Below are positions 33,451 through 45,849 of a stretch of 64,000 bases of DNA, in pieces (the first letter of the stretch is position 1; every line of letters starts with the position of its first letter). Source of the DNA: Salvator merianae. Taxonomy: Eukaryota > Chordata > Lepidosauria > Squamata > Teiidae. The notes under the pieces were generated by a model, which made no database searches, was not told where the DNA came from, and was given only the letters and a program-made list of their open reading frames with translations. The stretch is taken from positions 128,623,936 through 128,687,935 of the forward strand of contig QVOM02000034.1 of assembly GCA_003586115.2 (NCBI GenBank). The letters are read 5' to 3'. A program made the translations under genes and the position numbers.

Positions 33451-36400
33451 ACACAGAAGCAGTTCACAGTAACATTTCTTTAAATTCCTGGCAGCTCTCA
33501 GATTCAAAACTGAAACTGGCATTACCACTAGCCACTCTCAAAGCAGCAACTTCCTTCTTGAGAGCTGTCCCAGGTTCTGCAGAGCCACATTTTCTTGGAC
33601 TGTTGCTGAATGATTCTAGGACAATATTGGTCCTGTGAGCCATGTCTCCTACCCATAGTGAAATAAGAGGCAATTGCAGAATAGAGACTTTAGGTGAATT
33701 GTGCACTTCAAATATATCATTTTATTTTTTTTTCTATTTGTTGCTTGTTGTTTCCCAGTCCCTCTCCTTGTTAGGAACATCTTGTCCTTTATTCATCCAC
33801 CACCAACACCAATTTTCCAGGAGAGCTGATGCCCTGGTTTCCAGCATAACAAATGCACAGAGATAATTAAGCATGCATATAAAGATGTTCATTTGTCATA
33901 CATTACATCTCTTCCTTTTCTCTTCCCAAACACTGTGTACCTGTCAGTCTGTGGCTGTCATTTTGACATCCCACTGTTTGCAATTGAAGAAGGGTTGGTT
34001 TTTATGTTTACCACACACTGCAGAGTAACTGGCAGTTTTATTTTTGAGAAGAAACACTAAGAACATGGCAGACCTCTCCCTAATTGCTAGTAATTATGGG
34101 GTGTCAGTGCTGCAAATGGAGTTTAATGTTGTTTAGAAATGTAAACAGTTGGCACAAGCCTCATTTGCTTCAGCAGCAAACAATTGCATGAACCATGCAA
34201 TGGGTTTTCTGGGTGTATCACTATTTTTTAATATTTGTGTGCCCTTTTGTACTTTAAGGTGAACTTCAGTGCCAAAGTTCTGTAATAATATTAGCTGGAA
34301 ACTTGTTGAATATGGGGAGTGGCTGACAAAAAGAACTGTGCTCTCAGGCAGTGGAAATCCTACTTTGTAGTCATAATGATCTTGGCCGCAAACTTCACAG
34401 CAGACTTTCTGATGCCCTTGGGATGTGCCAGATGGGTCATGCCGGCTGGGGCTGACAGGAACTGTGACACAAAACCTTTGAAGGACACCAGATCAGGAAG
34501 GTTAGGAGGCAGAACTTTAAATTTAGTACTGTAGCCTTTCAGCTAGAAACTCTACTCAACCTTGGCTGAGAAACAGAATGATTACATGGCTAAATTACAG
34601 TTCTAGTTCCAGAGTGTTGCTTCTTTTGTTCAAAGTGGTCTTGGTAGGGCACAATTTATGAACAGAAAATTATGAGGAAGAAGATCAATGCCTAATACTC
34701 CTCCTCCTGCTGCTGCTGCATATGCTCACCTCAGCTCCTTCTTTCCCAGAGAACTTTCTCCTGGTTGGGGTTCCAGATGTTTGTTTTGGTCAGGAATTGA
34801 GGATAGATGTATTGATGTGGCTGGACAGTGTCACTTTTGCATGCAACCTTCATTCCATTTTAAAGTGTTTCTTTTGAAAACTGAAAATGGAACTTCCCAA
34901 AGAAATGGGATGAATCACTTATGTGATTACCCATACCTGCACTTCTGATGGGAACATCTGAGCAATCCTATCCACCTATTTTTTAATTCTCGTTTGACCA
35001 TTCTAGTGATGCAGATGTACAAATTCCCAATCCTCTTTCCCTCTCTACATTCTCAGCCAATGATGTACAGGTATGTGTGCTTTCTCCCCCCACCACGTCT
35101 GGTTACTAAGCACTTTTGCCCTCCTAACTTTCTTTGCACCATCCACATCTTGCATTTTAGCTGATCCGTGGTTGGCCAGCGGAGGGCGGGCAGAACTGGC
35201 AAATGACTGCATCTCAGATGTCCACGTCTCCTGCCCTATCATTCAAAATGGGCTGAAGTCCTGCAAAAGTGGGAAAAACAACTCTGAAGCCACCTCCATC
35301 AGAGGATTTAGAATAGAGATGATGTCTGACCTACATATCACCCCTATGTCCACCCTTATCCTGGGGTTTTGGGCCAGGTACAGGGTATGTGGCTTGACTG
35401 CTAGGTCAATTTCTGGTTCCTGGCTGGAGAGGCTGGTCAGGGTATTTTTGCAGTATCGGTAGCAGGACAGAACCTTAGTCATTAGACTGAGTCCTTCTCA
35501 CTTCTGCCACAGCTGTCAACTCCATCCAGTCCCAGTCAGGGTTTCATATGGATGGAGGCATCCAGCATGAAGAACAGAACAGGTCCTCACAGCACTATTT
35601 TATTTTTCCAGGAAGGACACCACAGTATGTGCCCTTTTTGCAATCCTTTCTACTTCTCACAAGTACATTTGCAGACCTAAATAGATCCACAAGAAACAGA
35701 TGTGCATGGGAAGTAGTGCCAGTACATTCAAAATGCCAAACTGTTTTTAGTGATGAATGAAATACCAGCTAAGGCTTATGCGAACTGGTGTTCGTTAACA
35801 TGTGAAGAACCCTGGGTTACGCTTAGGATCTCCTGCTGTGATTATTTCTCTTTTAAAAATCCACACCTTCTACTATGTTCTGAAAAAGCAGTTAAAATGC
35901 CCTTGTATCTTTAACTAATTGGCACCTTCCAGAATTGGCACCTTCCAGAATAGATGGGCTTTGTTTTGCACGTGGAGAAGCAAAGCAGTGTTTGGGAGAG
36001 GCACCACTGCTTATATAATTGATAGATCTGTGGTGAAAAAGAGGTACCAGTGGAATACTGATAAGAAATTAACTCAGATATGATGCTATCACAGCAGAAT
36101 GAGTAACCTGCTTTGAAAATAATATCCCAAGTACAGTAAATGAACTTCCCTCTTGCACAAATATGGCAGGAAAAAAGGTGACAAATATACAAAAGAAAGA
36201 AGATGGGCTGTTTCCCCCCCCCCCACACTATTGACATAATTTCTTTCTTGGCAGCTACTGAAGAGTCAGTTGAATCATTTGCCTTGACACATTCAGTGTA
36301 AACAGGCGTATTTATATGAGCAGTTCATTCCACTAGGACTATGGCTGACATTATTTGTAAAGGAAGTGGAAATTCTGACTGTTCAGGGACATGAGCTGTT

Positions 36401-36777
36401 ATTGGCAGGAAGCTCTATATTAGTAGCCTTGTTAGAACTCTCCATAAAGGTGTTATGTTTAAGGCAACTGGGAAAGGAAAAAGGATATGAGAGTTCAAGC
36501 AAAAATTGGATAAAATTCCCATGGAGATTCTGTGTCAAGAATATTTTTTGTTCTGTTTCTGGGAGCTAAGGAAATTGTTGAAGTCCCCATGTAAAAACCT
36601 GAGTATCCATTAAAAGAGGCTTTGCGGGTGTATGCCATGCTTTTACTCTGCACAGTGTCTCAGTGAATTGTAGCTTGGAATGGAAATACGGCAAGATAAC
36701 AAGTTGCATAGGAACCTCCACCCCAGCTCACACACATTTTAAAAATATGTTTATACCAGGTAGATTACTATCCTATC
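33451..36777. other. No gene recognised
   Basis: A 16-bp tandem duplication (AATTGGCACCTTCCAG) lies at about 35919-35951. An ORF of 129 aa (35073-35462) has no motif. The piece near 34020-34230 lacks repeat features and could be conserved non-coding DNA; this is a guess. Confidence 0.35.
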
Positions 36778-36780
36778 TCA

Positions 36781-37291
36781 GGGTACGATCACACATACCA
36801 TGTTTGAGTCGAATGTCCACACGTATACGCATCTGCTTAAGGCGGCAATCAATTATGCCCATCCACATTTCCCCCGAGTCATCAAGTCCCCGTGTGCTCT
36901 ACGATCCACAGGAGTTTCCTAGCAACGCGACGCTCTGCTTTGATTGGTGCCCTTACGCCGCCGAAAGGGAATGGCACGGGGAAGGGCAGCAACAGGATAT
37001 TGCGTTCGAGGAGTTCCCGGGCACACAACTGGCCGCCCCTATTGTGATGCAATTCTTGTAGGCAGATTATTGCTGACGTCGGGCATTGTGATCGCAGTTT
37101 CTCGCTGTATTTAGCCTCTACGCGAGATTTCGTGGGCAAGGCACCTCGAGATCTCGAGGATCCCGGCTGCAGAAAATGAGACCCGAAGCTGCCTCCGCCA
37201 GCCACGAAGGCGCCTTCTACGGCGGGCTTTGTGAACGATGGAGCTTCCGTGCGACCGGAAGTCTCACGGAATAGCCCGTCTGACCGCACCC
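36781..37291. mobile_element. CpG-rich non-autonomous DNA transposon, 511 bp
   Basis: Left end GGGTACGATCACACATACC and, read in from the right, GGGTGCGGTCAGACGGGC form an inverted repeat. TCA flanks both sides (36778-36780 and 37292-37294). The interior is rich in CpG, with ORFs on both strands (132 and 135 aa) that match nothing I know. The 3-bp duplication and GGG ends again suggest a Harbinger-like system, from a different family. Confidence 0.8.
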
Positions 37292-38089
37292 TCAGAAAAG
37301 AAAAACAAGCAACTTTTCCTGGTTCCCTTTTCTTTTGGAATGTTATTTATTTTCTATTAGGAATGTAATCAGTGCACTCAAAAGGTGGTTATAGTGTTAA
37401 AACAAGAATCAAAATAATAAATTACGGGTAAAAAACAAAAAAGTCAATTAACACTATCAGCATGGAGAGATCTTTAAATCAAGAGAAAAACAAAGGGTTA
37501 ATATACTGTAAATGCCTGGGCAAACTGAAAGGTTAACTGCTTCTTTTTGTATGTATGCACTTTGCATCCTCATAGAGCAATAGTAGCAGCTGACTACTCA
37601 CAAATAAATTGCCCCATGGCTGTTAAATGAGGCAGAAGCTACAACTTTTGAAAAAACAAATCTGGGGCAGTTCATTGATACAGACTTCGGGACGGTGGGG
37701 AATGCAGAAAGAAAACAGCTTGTCAAATTGTGTCCCAATCTAGGAAGAGTTCAGGGAACTCCCTTCTGCATACTGGTGGGGATAGAGGAAGCCCCCTGCC
37801 CCAGAATGCTTTGTAATTTCCTCATTGAACAAAGCAAGAGAGAGGACTCAGGCACCAAAATAGCACCCTATCCTGCTGTACCAGTAGAACCTGACAATGA
37901 GGTCTACCAACATACTAGTGGGTCTGTGGGGGACCCTTTTCAGCAGAACTTCAGGAAGTGCCACTGGGAGCAGCATCCATCCAAAAAGGCCTCCCAGAAA
38001 TTCTGAGGACCTTTGAGGGCTAGGAGCTGACTTTGAGTGCTGGACCTAGCCTTCAAAGCTGGCAGCCAAAGCTGGGTTAACTCAGTGTT
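37292..38089. other. No gene recognised
   Basis: An ORF at 37695-38006 (103 aa) has no known motif. GAAAGAAAACAGCTTGTCAA near 37710 recalls the right arm of the foldback element at 7700. Confidence 0.4.
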
Positions 38090-38621
38090 AAGGACAAGAA
38101 AGAGCATTCAGAAAATGGAAGGCTTGTCCTAATGAGGAGAACAGGAAAGAACACAAACTCTGGCAGAACAAATGCAAGGCAGCAATTAGGAATGCTAAGA
38201 AGAACTTTGAGGAGCACATTGCTAAGAACATCAAGAGAAATAACAAGAAATTCTTTAAATATATCAGAAGTAGGAATCCAGCCAGAAAAGCTGTTGGACC
38301 ACTAGATCATAATAAACAGAAGGGGATATTACAGAGGACACAGAGATTGCAGAAAGGCTAAATGATTTTTTTGCCTCTGTTTTTACTGAGAAGGACAGAG
38401 AGCATAGGCCAGCAGCTGAATTAATCCTTTCAGGGAGGGAGTCAGAAGAAGTAGGTCAGATAGCGGTAACCAAGGAGGAGGTTCTTGCATGTCTTGATAA
38501 ACTAAATGCTTACAAATTACCAGGACCAGATGGCATTCATCCAAGAGTTCTTAAAGAATTCAAATTTGAAATTGCTGAGCTTCTAGCCAAAATATATAAC
38601 CTTTCCCTAAAATCAGACTCT

Positions 38622-38951
38622 GTGCCTGAAGACTGGAGGGTGGCAAATGTGACACCAATCTTCAAAAATGGATCAAGGGGTGATCCAGGAAATTATAGAC
38701 CAGTCAGCTTAACATCAGTTCCAGGTAAAGTGATGGAAACCATAATTAAGGATAAGATTACTGAACACATGGAAGAGCACACATTGCTGAAAGAAAATCA
38801 GCATGGCTTCAGCAAAGGTAAATCATGCCTTACAAACTTGTTAGAATTTTTTGAAAGTGTTAATAAATACGTGGATAAAGGTGACCCAGTTGACATTATC
38901 TATCTGGACTTTCAGAAGGCTTTTGACAAGTCCCTCATCAAAGACTCCTGA
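38622..38951 (+). pseudogene. CR1 reverse transcriptase, N-terminal piece
   Basis: The frame is open upstream to about 38325. It includes fingers and palm motifs up to YLDFQKAFDK, then runs into a stop because of a single-base loss just after FDK. It continues in another frame at 39065. Confidence 0.85.
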
Positions 38952-39064
38952 ATAAACTCAGCAGTCACATAATAAGAGGGCAGGTCCTGTCCTGGATTGG
39001 TAACTGGCTTAAGGACAGGAAACTGAGAGTAGGAATAAACGGTCAGTTCTCAGAGTGGAAAGAG

Positions 39065-39979
39065 GTGAAAAGTGGGATCCCACAAGGTTCAGTATTAGGA
39101 CCTCTGCTTTTTAATTTATTCATAAATGATCTCGACACAGGGGTAAGTAGTGAGTTAGCAAAGTTTGCTGATGACACTAAATTGTTCAGGGTAGTAAAAA
39201 CTGAAAGTGATTGTAAAGAGCTCCAGAGGGATCTCCTGACATTGAGTGAGTGGGCAATGAAGTGGCAAATTCACTTCAATCTTAGCAAGTGCAAAGTGAT
39301 GCACATCAGGACACAGAACCCCAATTATACCTATAAACTGATGGAGGCCAAACTTTCTGTGACAGACCAGGAAAAGGATCTCGGGGTTCTGGTAGACAGC
39401 TCAATGAAGCTGTCAACCCAGTGTGCAGCAGCAGTGAAAAAAGCAAATTCAATGCTAGGGGTAATAAGGAAGGGAATAGAAAACAAGTCAGCAAGTGTCA
39501 TTGTGCCTCTTTACAAATCTATGGTGAGGCCACACTTGGAATATTGTGTACAATTCTGGTCACCTCACCTCAGAAAGGATATTGTAGAACTGGAGAAGGT
39601 GCAAAAAAGGGCAACCAGAATGATCAAGGGGCTGGAACACCTTCCTTACGAAATCAGGCTGCAACGTCTTGGCCTCTTCAGCCTTGAAAAGCGGCATTTA
39701 AGAGGAGACCTGATTGAAGTATATAAAATCATGCACGGTATGGATAAGGTGGATAAAGAGAAGTTCTTTTCTCTTTCACACAACACTAGGACCAGGGGGC
39801 ACTCTCTGAAGCTGATCGGTAGGAGAGTTAGGACTGATAAGGGGAAGTATTTTTTCACCCAGAGGGTTGTCAGTCTGTGGAATTTATTACTGGATGAGGT
39901 GGTGACAGCCATCAACCTGGACAGCTTTAAGAAGGGATTGGACAGATTCATGGAGGTCAGGTGTATCAATGGCTACTAG
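39065..39979 (+). pseudogene. CR1 reverse transcriptase, C-terminal piece
   Basis: 304 residues from KSGIPQGSVLGPLLFN to the ORF end. FADDTKL near residue 37 is the catalytic metal site. LEYCVQFWSPHLRKD and SLSHNTRTRGHSLKL are typical of the CR1 C terminus. The piece itself has no stop. Confidence 0.9.
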
Positions 39980-40198
39980 AATGGATGCCTAGGTACTGCC
40001 TCCAGGTTGGAAAGACAGGCAGGATATCTGTAAAACCATTTGTGGGCAGTCAAGAGCAGGTGAAGGTTTTGCCTTTATGTTCTGCTTGAGAATGCCCAGA
40101 AGCAGTTGGGTGGGTCACTGTGTGAAACAGAATGCTGGACTAGATGGGCCGTGGCCTGATCCAGCAAGGCTCCTCTTATGTTCTGATGTTCTTATGGT

Positions 40199-40860
40199 AT
40201 AGAACCCCCTGTCAAATAGATCCTATATTTAGAAGAACTAATCTGAACTGTTGTCATAGATGCCTAATGAAGGGAACATATATACATCAATTTTGGAATT
40301 CTGCGGAAGTACAGAAATTTTGGGAGAGGATTCAAGAGGAAATACAGAAAATTATTCAAATAGAACTAACACCAATATTTTTTGACTAAGAAGATTTGCT
40401 TAATGCATTGTTATAGGGATTTAAGTTTGAATATGGTCAAGGAGTTTTGTCTGGAACCATTAATACTGGCAGTGTTGTCAGTAATAGTGTATGGGTGGAA
40501 GGAGAGCACCAAATGGACATTGGAGAAATGGAGGTATTATTTACTAGATGCAATGAGGTTTCAAACATTAAGTAAAATAGATTAAGATTAGAATGACAAA
40601 CAGTAGATGGAGTAGATTTGAGGGGAAAATTGATGGGGATAATGGAATATTTGATATAAGAAGCGGGGTGTGACCAGGAAAGAAACCAGGTATTTGTAAC
40701 CTTCCCTATGTGTTAGATTAGGTCAGGGGGCTGGGTTCACCAACAGAGGAAGCATAAATGAATTGGGTTGTGATTTTTAATGTATTGTTTGTAATTTGTA
40801 TTTGATTTTCTAAAATAAAAATTTATACAATAAAAAATTAAAAAGATATAAATAAATAAA
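40199..40860 (+). repeat. L1 LINE 3' end
   Basis: The frame from 40233 reads NLNCCHRCLMKGTYIHQFW, then VQKFWERIQEEIQKI. This is the end of L1 ORF2, with its cysteine-rich knuckle and FW motif. Stops follow, then an A-rich tail (TAAAAATTTATACAATAAA) to about 40860. It begins exactly where the CR1 tail ends. Confidence 0.75.
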
Positions 40861-41866
40861 TAACAACACAGTGTGGGTTGGAATATCCTAGTGCAGGTTA
40901 GCACAGCACAGGATAGCTTGTGCTGTGCAAAAATGGTTTTAGGTATAGCCAGGCACAAGGACCTGATAGAAAACCTCACTGTCATCTTTCCATACTATTA
41001 TATGCCCTAATTATGTGTTTGTGTATGTGTATGAAGAAAGAGCTGTCTATTTAAAGTTACTTGCTAGTTTGTTTGAGAAGAAATGAGGCAGATGACTAGA
41101 GAAGTTTTAGCTGCAGCTAACAAATGAAGTTTTAGTCCTAATGCTGCCTTACTTTGTTTTTCCAGCCAAAGAGGTCTCCCAATCATTATCTGTCCTTCTC
41201 CTGCAAGCTATCAATTTCCCGAAGTAACCAGCTCTTGAGAAAGCAGCTGGCTTTAAATATGAAGTACTTTCCCCACTCACCTGGATTTTCCAGGTAAAGT
41301 TGGAGACTTTGTACTGCATTTCCTCCAGAATGTGGTTTGGGAAAATGAAAGGGAAGTATTTTAGCTACCAGCTCTGCTCCTTTGTACCATTCATATTATA
41401 TAGAATTCTATATTTTATGAGAGTAAATATGAATAGTGTCATTGGCCATATCTCCATGGTGTGTGGAAGATGCTCTGGAGGGGTATCCAAATAGGTCCAT
41501 CTCCACAGCACCCTCTGCCAAAGGGTATTGAGGGTGCTTGGAGGGATTTGAAAGCCCCTCCAAGGCACGGAAAGTTCAGTGCATGAAGAGTGACTCTGAG
41601 GTCATTCCTTGCATGCTGAACTGAGTCCACGTTGTGGCAAAGCATGCTATGTTTACATAAGGGCCTGTTCAGCCTGTGCATGGAGGACAAGGAGATCCTC
41701 TGAGGCTAACCTGGCCTTAGTGACGGCAATAACAATGATAATGTATTTGATTTATTTTAACTAGGTGAGCTTCAATTTTATTTCTAATACTCATTCTGAA
41801 ATGTTCTTGGCCTGCTACCATCTGTGGGTTTTTGTACAGGAGAATCACTAGTAGTGTAATTTTAAG
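40861..41866. other. No gene recognised
   Basis: GGGCCTGTTCAGCC near 41661 resembles a family H end, but no partner was found. ORFs around 41300-41690 are unremarkable. Confidence 0.35.
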
Positions 41867-42275
41867 GGAACGCTCATCTCACGTGCAAACTAGGTTGCTT
41901 GCCGGATCACTCTGCCGCAGCTTACCCAAAACTGACCAAGCCCTCCCTTGAGTAATTCAGCTGTGGACATCTAAAAAGCAAACCAGAGACTGACCAGCAG
42001 CAGCTGGACTGCTCCTGAGATGGCACATCCGCACCCTTTCTGGGTACTGACTGTGCCTGTGCGGTTGTTTGCAGCGGCCGATTGCCATGGCAGTGTCTGA
42101 TTGCATACCAGATCCCAGTTTGGACTTTGCAGCCATTTGCGCTACAAGTGCTGCTGGCCCAGTATGGGGCTATTACAGCACTTGACATGCAAATGGACAC
42201 CACCATGCTGGATCTTTACCAGCCTAATGAGGTATTGTTATACCATACTAGGCTGGTAAGTGAGAACTCAGCTTC
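41867..42275. mobile_element. Family H transposon, reverse orientation, diverged
   Basis: The interior matches other copies in reverse: GCAGCTGGACTGCTCCTG, TTTCTGGGTACTGACTGTGC, GATTGCCATGGCAGTG. The left edge is TAA then GGGAACGCTC. Ends are approximate. Confidence 0.5.
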
Positions 42276-43509
42276 AGTGTCTGCACTTAGTGGTTGGAAT
42301 GGGCTCAACTCCTTCCTCAGGAGCAAAGATCTGAACACATGGCCTGTTGTAAACAGTTTCAAGGTGCTTGGAATTGGTTCTTCTGGCCCTGTGCTGCAGT
42401 GTAATCAGCATTATCAGGGACAGTGTGGATACCATCATTTTGTGCCTCTGCAATATTGATGAACTCACCTGATTGACTGACCAGTCATCCTAGCATCTGA
42501 CCAAGGCAGATGGCCAAGTATTCCAGCAGGCCTTTCAGAGCACCCACCTATACATTGGAAGACTGCTACACTGGAACTGTTGAGTGACCAGAGTCCATGC
42601 CCTCCACATGTTATACAGGCAGGCAGACAGGCAGGCAGCCATTAGAAGGTTCTGCCTTCAGGACAAAATGGCAGGCCTCCACATCCACAATACGATTAAG
42701 TGCAGACACAATCTGACTTTCACACTTTGTTTGGGAGAAGGGGGAGCAGCGATGGTGCTTGTTGTGAATGTATATCCTGTATAAGGATGTATGGAAAGAC
42801 CAGTTTTTCAGTATACCATAAAAAACCCGTTGTGATGTATTTTTTTTCAGTCAAAATCTTTTAAATTTGCATCCTAGCACAGTTTCATTTAGGTGTTATT
42901 AGGTGTTATTACAAGAATAACTTTTTAAAAGCTAGGCTAAAAATGTTTTAGCATAATTGAAAGATAGAAAGGCAATGTGTTTTTAAAATTTAAAGATTTG
43001 GTCTGAGGTGTTTTAATTTACATTATATTGCACAAATATTTTGATACTAGGCATTTTAGCACACATCAAAAGTTGAAGAATAAACATGTGTCACAGAAGA
43101 GAGAGGCAATAGTGAAGATCTGTTAGAATAACAACACCTCTTTTTATAACTAAAAGGCCAAATGCACTTTTGGAAATTATGCTGCTCTCCTCTGTTAATA
43201 GTAACAGCAATTGAAGTCTGCACTCAGCTCTTGGATTAATTTGTAAAATGCTGTAATATAAGATAAATAAGTAAGATTTTCTGAGGTTGGAAAAGAAACA
43301 AAACAACTATCAGAAAAAATGTAGATGTAGACAATTTGTAAAAAATTAAACTAAAATAATGTATAGCAAGGACTGATTTTTAGGCAAGGTAAGAGACAGC
43401 ACTTCCTGTATATTTTCTGCAGCCTAGAGCATTCCGAAAGTGGAATAATAAACATACTCATGACTTATTTGCAGTGATGGTCTCCCATTCTGTCCTTCTG
43501 AAAGTGTGA
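42276..43509. other. No gene recognised
   Basis: The plus ORF at 42082-42459 runs out of the MITE and is spurious. A direct repeat TTAGGTGTTA lies at 42890-42910. AT-rich sequence follows. Confidence 0.35.
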
Positions 43510-43925
43510 AAATGTCTGCAGTTTGGGAACCTCAGCCCACTTGCTGGATCACTCCATCTGCACCAGGGAGCCTTCTCAACTCACCGGAAGTTTCTGAAGC
43601 CCTCCTGGGAGAGATCCAGCTGTAGACTGTTTTTTGTGTCTAGCTGCTTTTTAGCAGTCCACACGCTTACCAGGAGTGCCTGGATCACTCCTGGATGGCT
43701 GTTTCCACATTCTCTTCTGGGTGCAGTGCGGCGAGTGGGCATGGTGGCGCATCTGCAGCTGTGCAGTTGCATGCAGTGTCCAGATCACCAGGCAATGTAC
43801 CAGCATGTGCTGGATGTTGCCTCACATGTTGCCATGGCAATCCAGCCTGTCCTGGCTAGGCCATTTGCACTTATGTACTGCTGGCCCAGAATGGGGCTGT
43901 TCCAGTATGCAACGTGTAAATGCCT
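43510..43925. mobile_element. Family H transposon, reverse orientation
   Basis: GATCCAGCTGTAGACTG, TTCTCTTCTGGGTGCAGTG, GTTGCCATGGCAATCCAG and AATGGGGCTGTTCCAG line up with the long form in reverse. Ends are approximate. Confidence 0.55.
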
Positions 43926-44744
43926 GCTGGTGTGTTGTTCAGGATATGGCTTGTAAAGAGGGACTGGCAAGGATGAAAGATAGTGGTTGGATTGGTTAGC
44001 AATGTCTATTACACTGATTACCAATCTGGATGGATTGACCTACAGCTCCAACTATGCTTCTGCTCTTCCTAATCTGTATACTACACTAGGGAAAAATCCC
44101 TAGTCTGCTTTGTAAACTATTTTGGGAATTTTAAGTGAAGAAGTAATATATAAATGCTTTAGACAAACAGACAGACTCTTGTCTTTTGTTAGAAGATCTG
44201 ACCATTCTAGAAATAGTATAGAAGCCTGAATTCATGTTCTGTTTCAGTGCATGGTCCTTGACTTGCCCTAGAAATCTGACTAGCCTGCTTTTACTTTGAA
44301 TATGTGCTGCTTTGAATGTATGAAGACAATAGAGTATTTCTCGTTGTTTCAGCACAAGAAAATATGGATTAGTTTGCTTTCCTCTTTTGTCCTGCCTGCA
44401 TTGACAATTCTAAAACCATGGAATCACGAATTGCTTCTAAAAATATCCATTGCTTTGTGTCTAGCTGATTGATTCATATAGACAGGAATTTATTGATGGA
44501 AAGGATCTGTTTGTCATATAAGCTCTACTCCCACTTCTGTTTGCACTGGGCTGTTTACACAACATGCTGCTTCCTGGTTCAGTGTTCAACAGCAGGAAAA
44601 GTCAAGAGACAGCCTTTTAAAGGTTTGGTTTCCTTTTCAGACCATCTACTAAACATCTGTGGTTCTCCTGTGATATCAGTTTGAGTTCTAAGATACAACT
44701 TGAGGACAGGGAATCAGACAGCATCTGTAGCACAGCACACTAAA
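43926..44744. other. No gene recognised
   Basis: Small ORFs only. Confidence 0.4.
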
Positions 44745-44747
44745 GGC

Positions 44748-45184
44748 CTTTTCATACCTGCAAGAACATCCTACATACTCAGTTGGAATGCTGTATCTAC
44801 ACCTGGACACCACTGCAGCTGTCTCGAAAATATCTGAGTCCTCCCTGGGCTGTTCCTCCTGTGGAGAACTTAAAAAGTTTCCACAGCTTACCTGAAGTGT
44901 GAGTAACAGCCCAGGAATAGCATCTTTGCATCTCTTTTGGGTGCTATACAACAAGGGGGCATGGGCTGCATGTCTGCAGCTGCTCAGTCATTTGCAGATT
45001 CTAGATTGCTCTGCAAAGTTCAAACCTGAGGCTCGAACTCTGCAATGGTAATCCATTCTAGCCATTCACATGAACAGGGATATTCCAGCATGCGAAATGT
45101 GAATGGCCTCAACCTACTTTGCTCTTGACCAGTCTGGAATTGTCTGCATAGACAATTCCAGTCCAGTAAGTGTGAACCAGGCCT
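44748..45184. mobile_element. Family H-like transposon
   Basis: AGGCCTTTTCATACCTGC on the left and AAGTGTGAACCAGGCCT on the right are inverted. The interior is diverged (CTTTTGGGTGCTATACAACA). No clear target duplication. Confidence 0.5.
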
Positions 45185-45242
45185 CAGTTTCTCATAAAGC
45201 GAGTATATATTCGAAGGACACTCATGGAGAAAAAAAATGCAA

Positions 45243-45340
45243 TTACTGTGGGGTTGTGGCTCAGTGGTAATGAAAGGAGCCTGGAAAACAGAGGGTTACT
45301 GGTTCAATCCCCAGCTTCTCCCCAGAAGGAGGTCCAAGTG
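45243..45340 (+). repeat. tRNA-derived SINE head
   Basis: GGGGTTGTGGCTCAGTGGTA (A box) and GGTTCAATCCCCAGCTTCTC (B box region). Followed directly by family H sequence (45345-45720: CTGGGAGTGGGTTACAGC, TAATTAGTGCTCCACAACC). Confidence 0.7.
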
Positions 45341-45344
45341 ACTG

Positions 45345-45720
45345 GGAGTGGGTTACAGCTGCTTCTGATCACAGACACCTGCGGAAAACTAATTAGTGCT
45401 CCACAACCTTACCAGGAGGTGCAGCACTCAGGCCAGTGAGTCACATTGATTGTGCATGTGCAATTGAGCAATCAGGCCATACATTGCACAGATCAGGCCT
45501 GTGCAATGCCCTGATTGCACCCAGGTGGGCCTGACCGGGACATTGCGTGGGCCTGATCATGTAGGCCCAATCAGCTGATTGCATCTGCACATGCTAGTTG
45601 CTTCCTGGCCACTACCATGGCAAGGACCAGGCACAGCTACTGGCATTCATACTGCAAATGCTGGTAGCTGGCTTCAGGTGAGATTTCTGGCCATACAATA
45701 TGGACAGTGTCTGCGCTGCA
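45345..45720. mobile_element. Family H-related fragment
   Basis: TAATTAGTGCTCCACAACCT recalls the 9.6-kb copy. A GATTGCACATGC-type inverted text lies in the middle. Ends are not resolved. Confidence 0.4.
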
Positions 45721-45849
45721 TGGTCTATTCCACTTTATTCTGCCTACAGTAGGTGACTGATTGATTTAAATGTTGGGTCTCACTGAGTTGGACAAATTGA
45801 CTAGCTTATTGAGAAACAAGGCTGTGGATAGTTTGTTAAAAACTGGAAA

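Larger units (their letters stand above)
38090..40198 (+). mobile_element. CR1-clade LINE, 5'-truncated and frameshifted
   Basis: Reverse transcriptase part of ORF2 on the plus strand. An early frame reads FKYIRSRNPARKAVGP (about 38240-38310). The frame then shifts near 38320, and a long open part runs to 38951 (PEDWRVANVTPIF, NYRPVSLTS, YLDFQKAFDK). One base appears lost near 38927, and the next frame (39065-39979) carries SGIPQGSVLGPLLF, the FADD box and the C terminus. The 3' end (GGACTAGATGGGCCGTGG, CTCTTATGTTCTGATGTTC) is the standard tail. It is a different subfamily from the minus-strand CR1. Confidence 0.9.

Noticed and set aside
37146..37176. Cluster of restriction sites (CTCGAG, AGATCT, GGATCC, CTGCAG) resembling a cloning polylinker
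   Set aside because: The cluster sits in the interior of a transposon with proper ends and flanks. No vector sequence surrounds it, so it is chance or natural.
36663..37289. Overlapping 132- and 135-aa ORFs
   Set aside because: They lie in or run into the 511-bp transposon, with no domain and no conserved motif on either strand.
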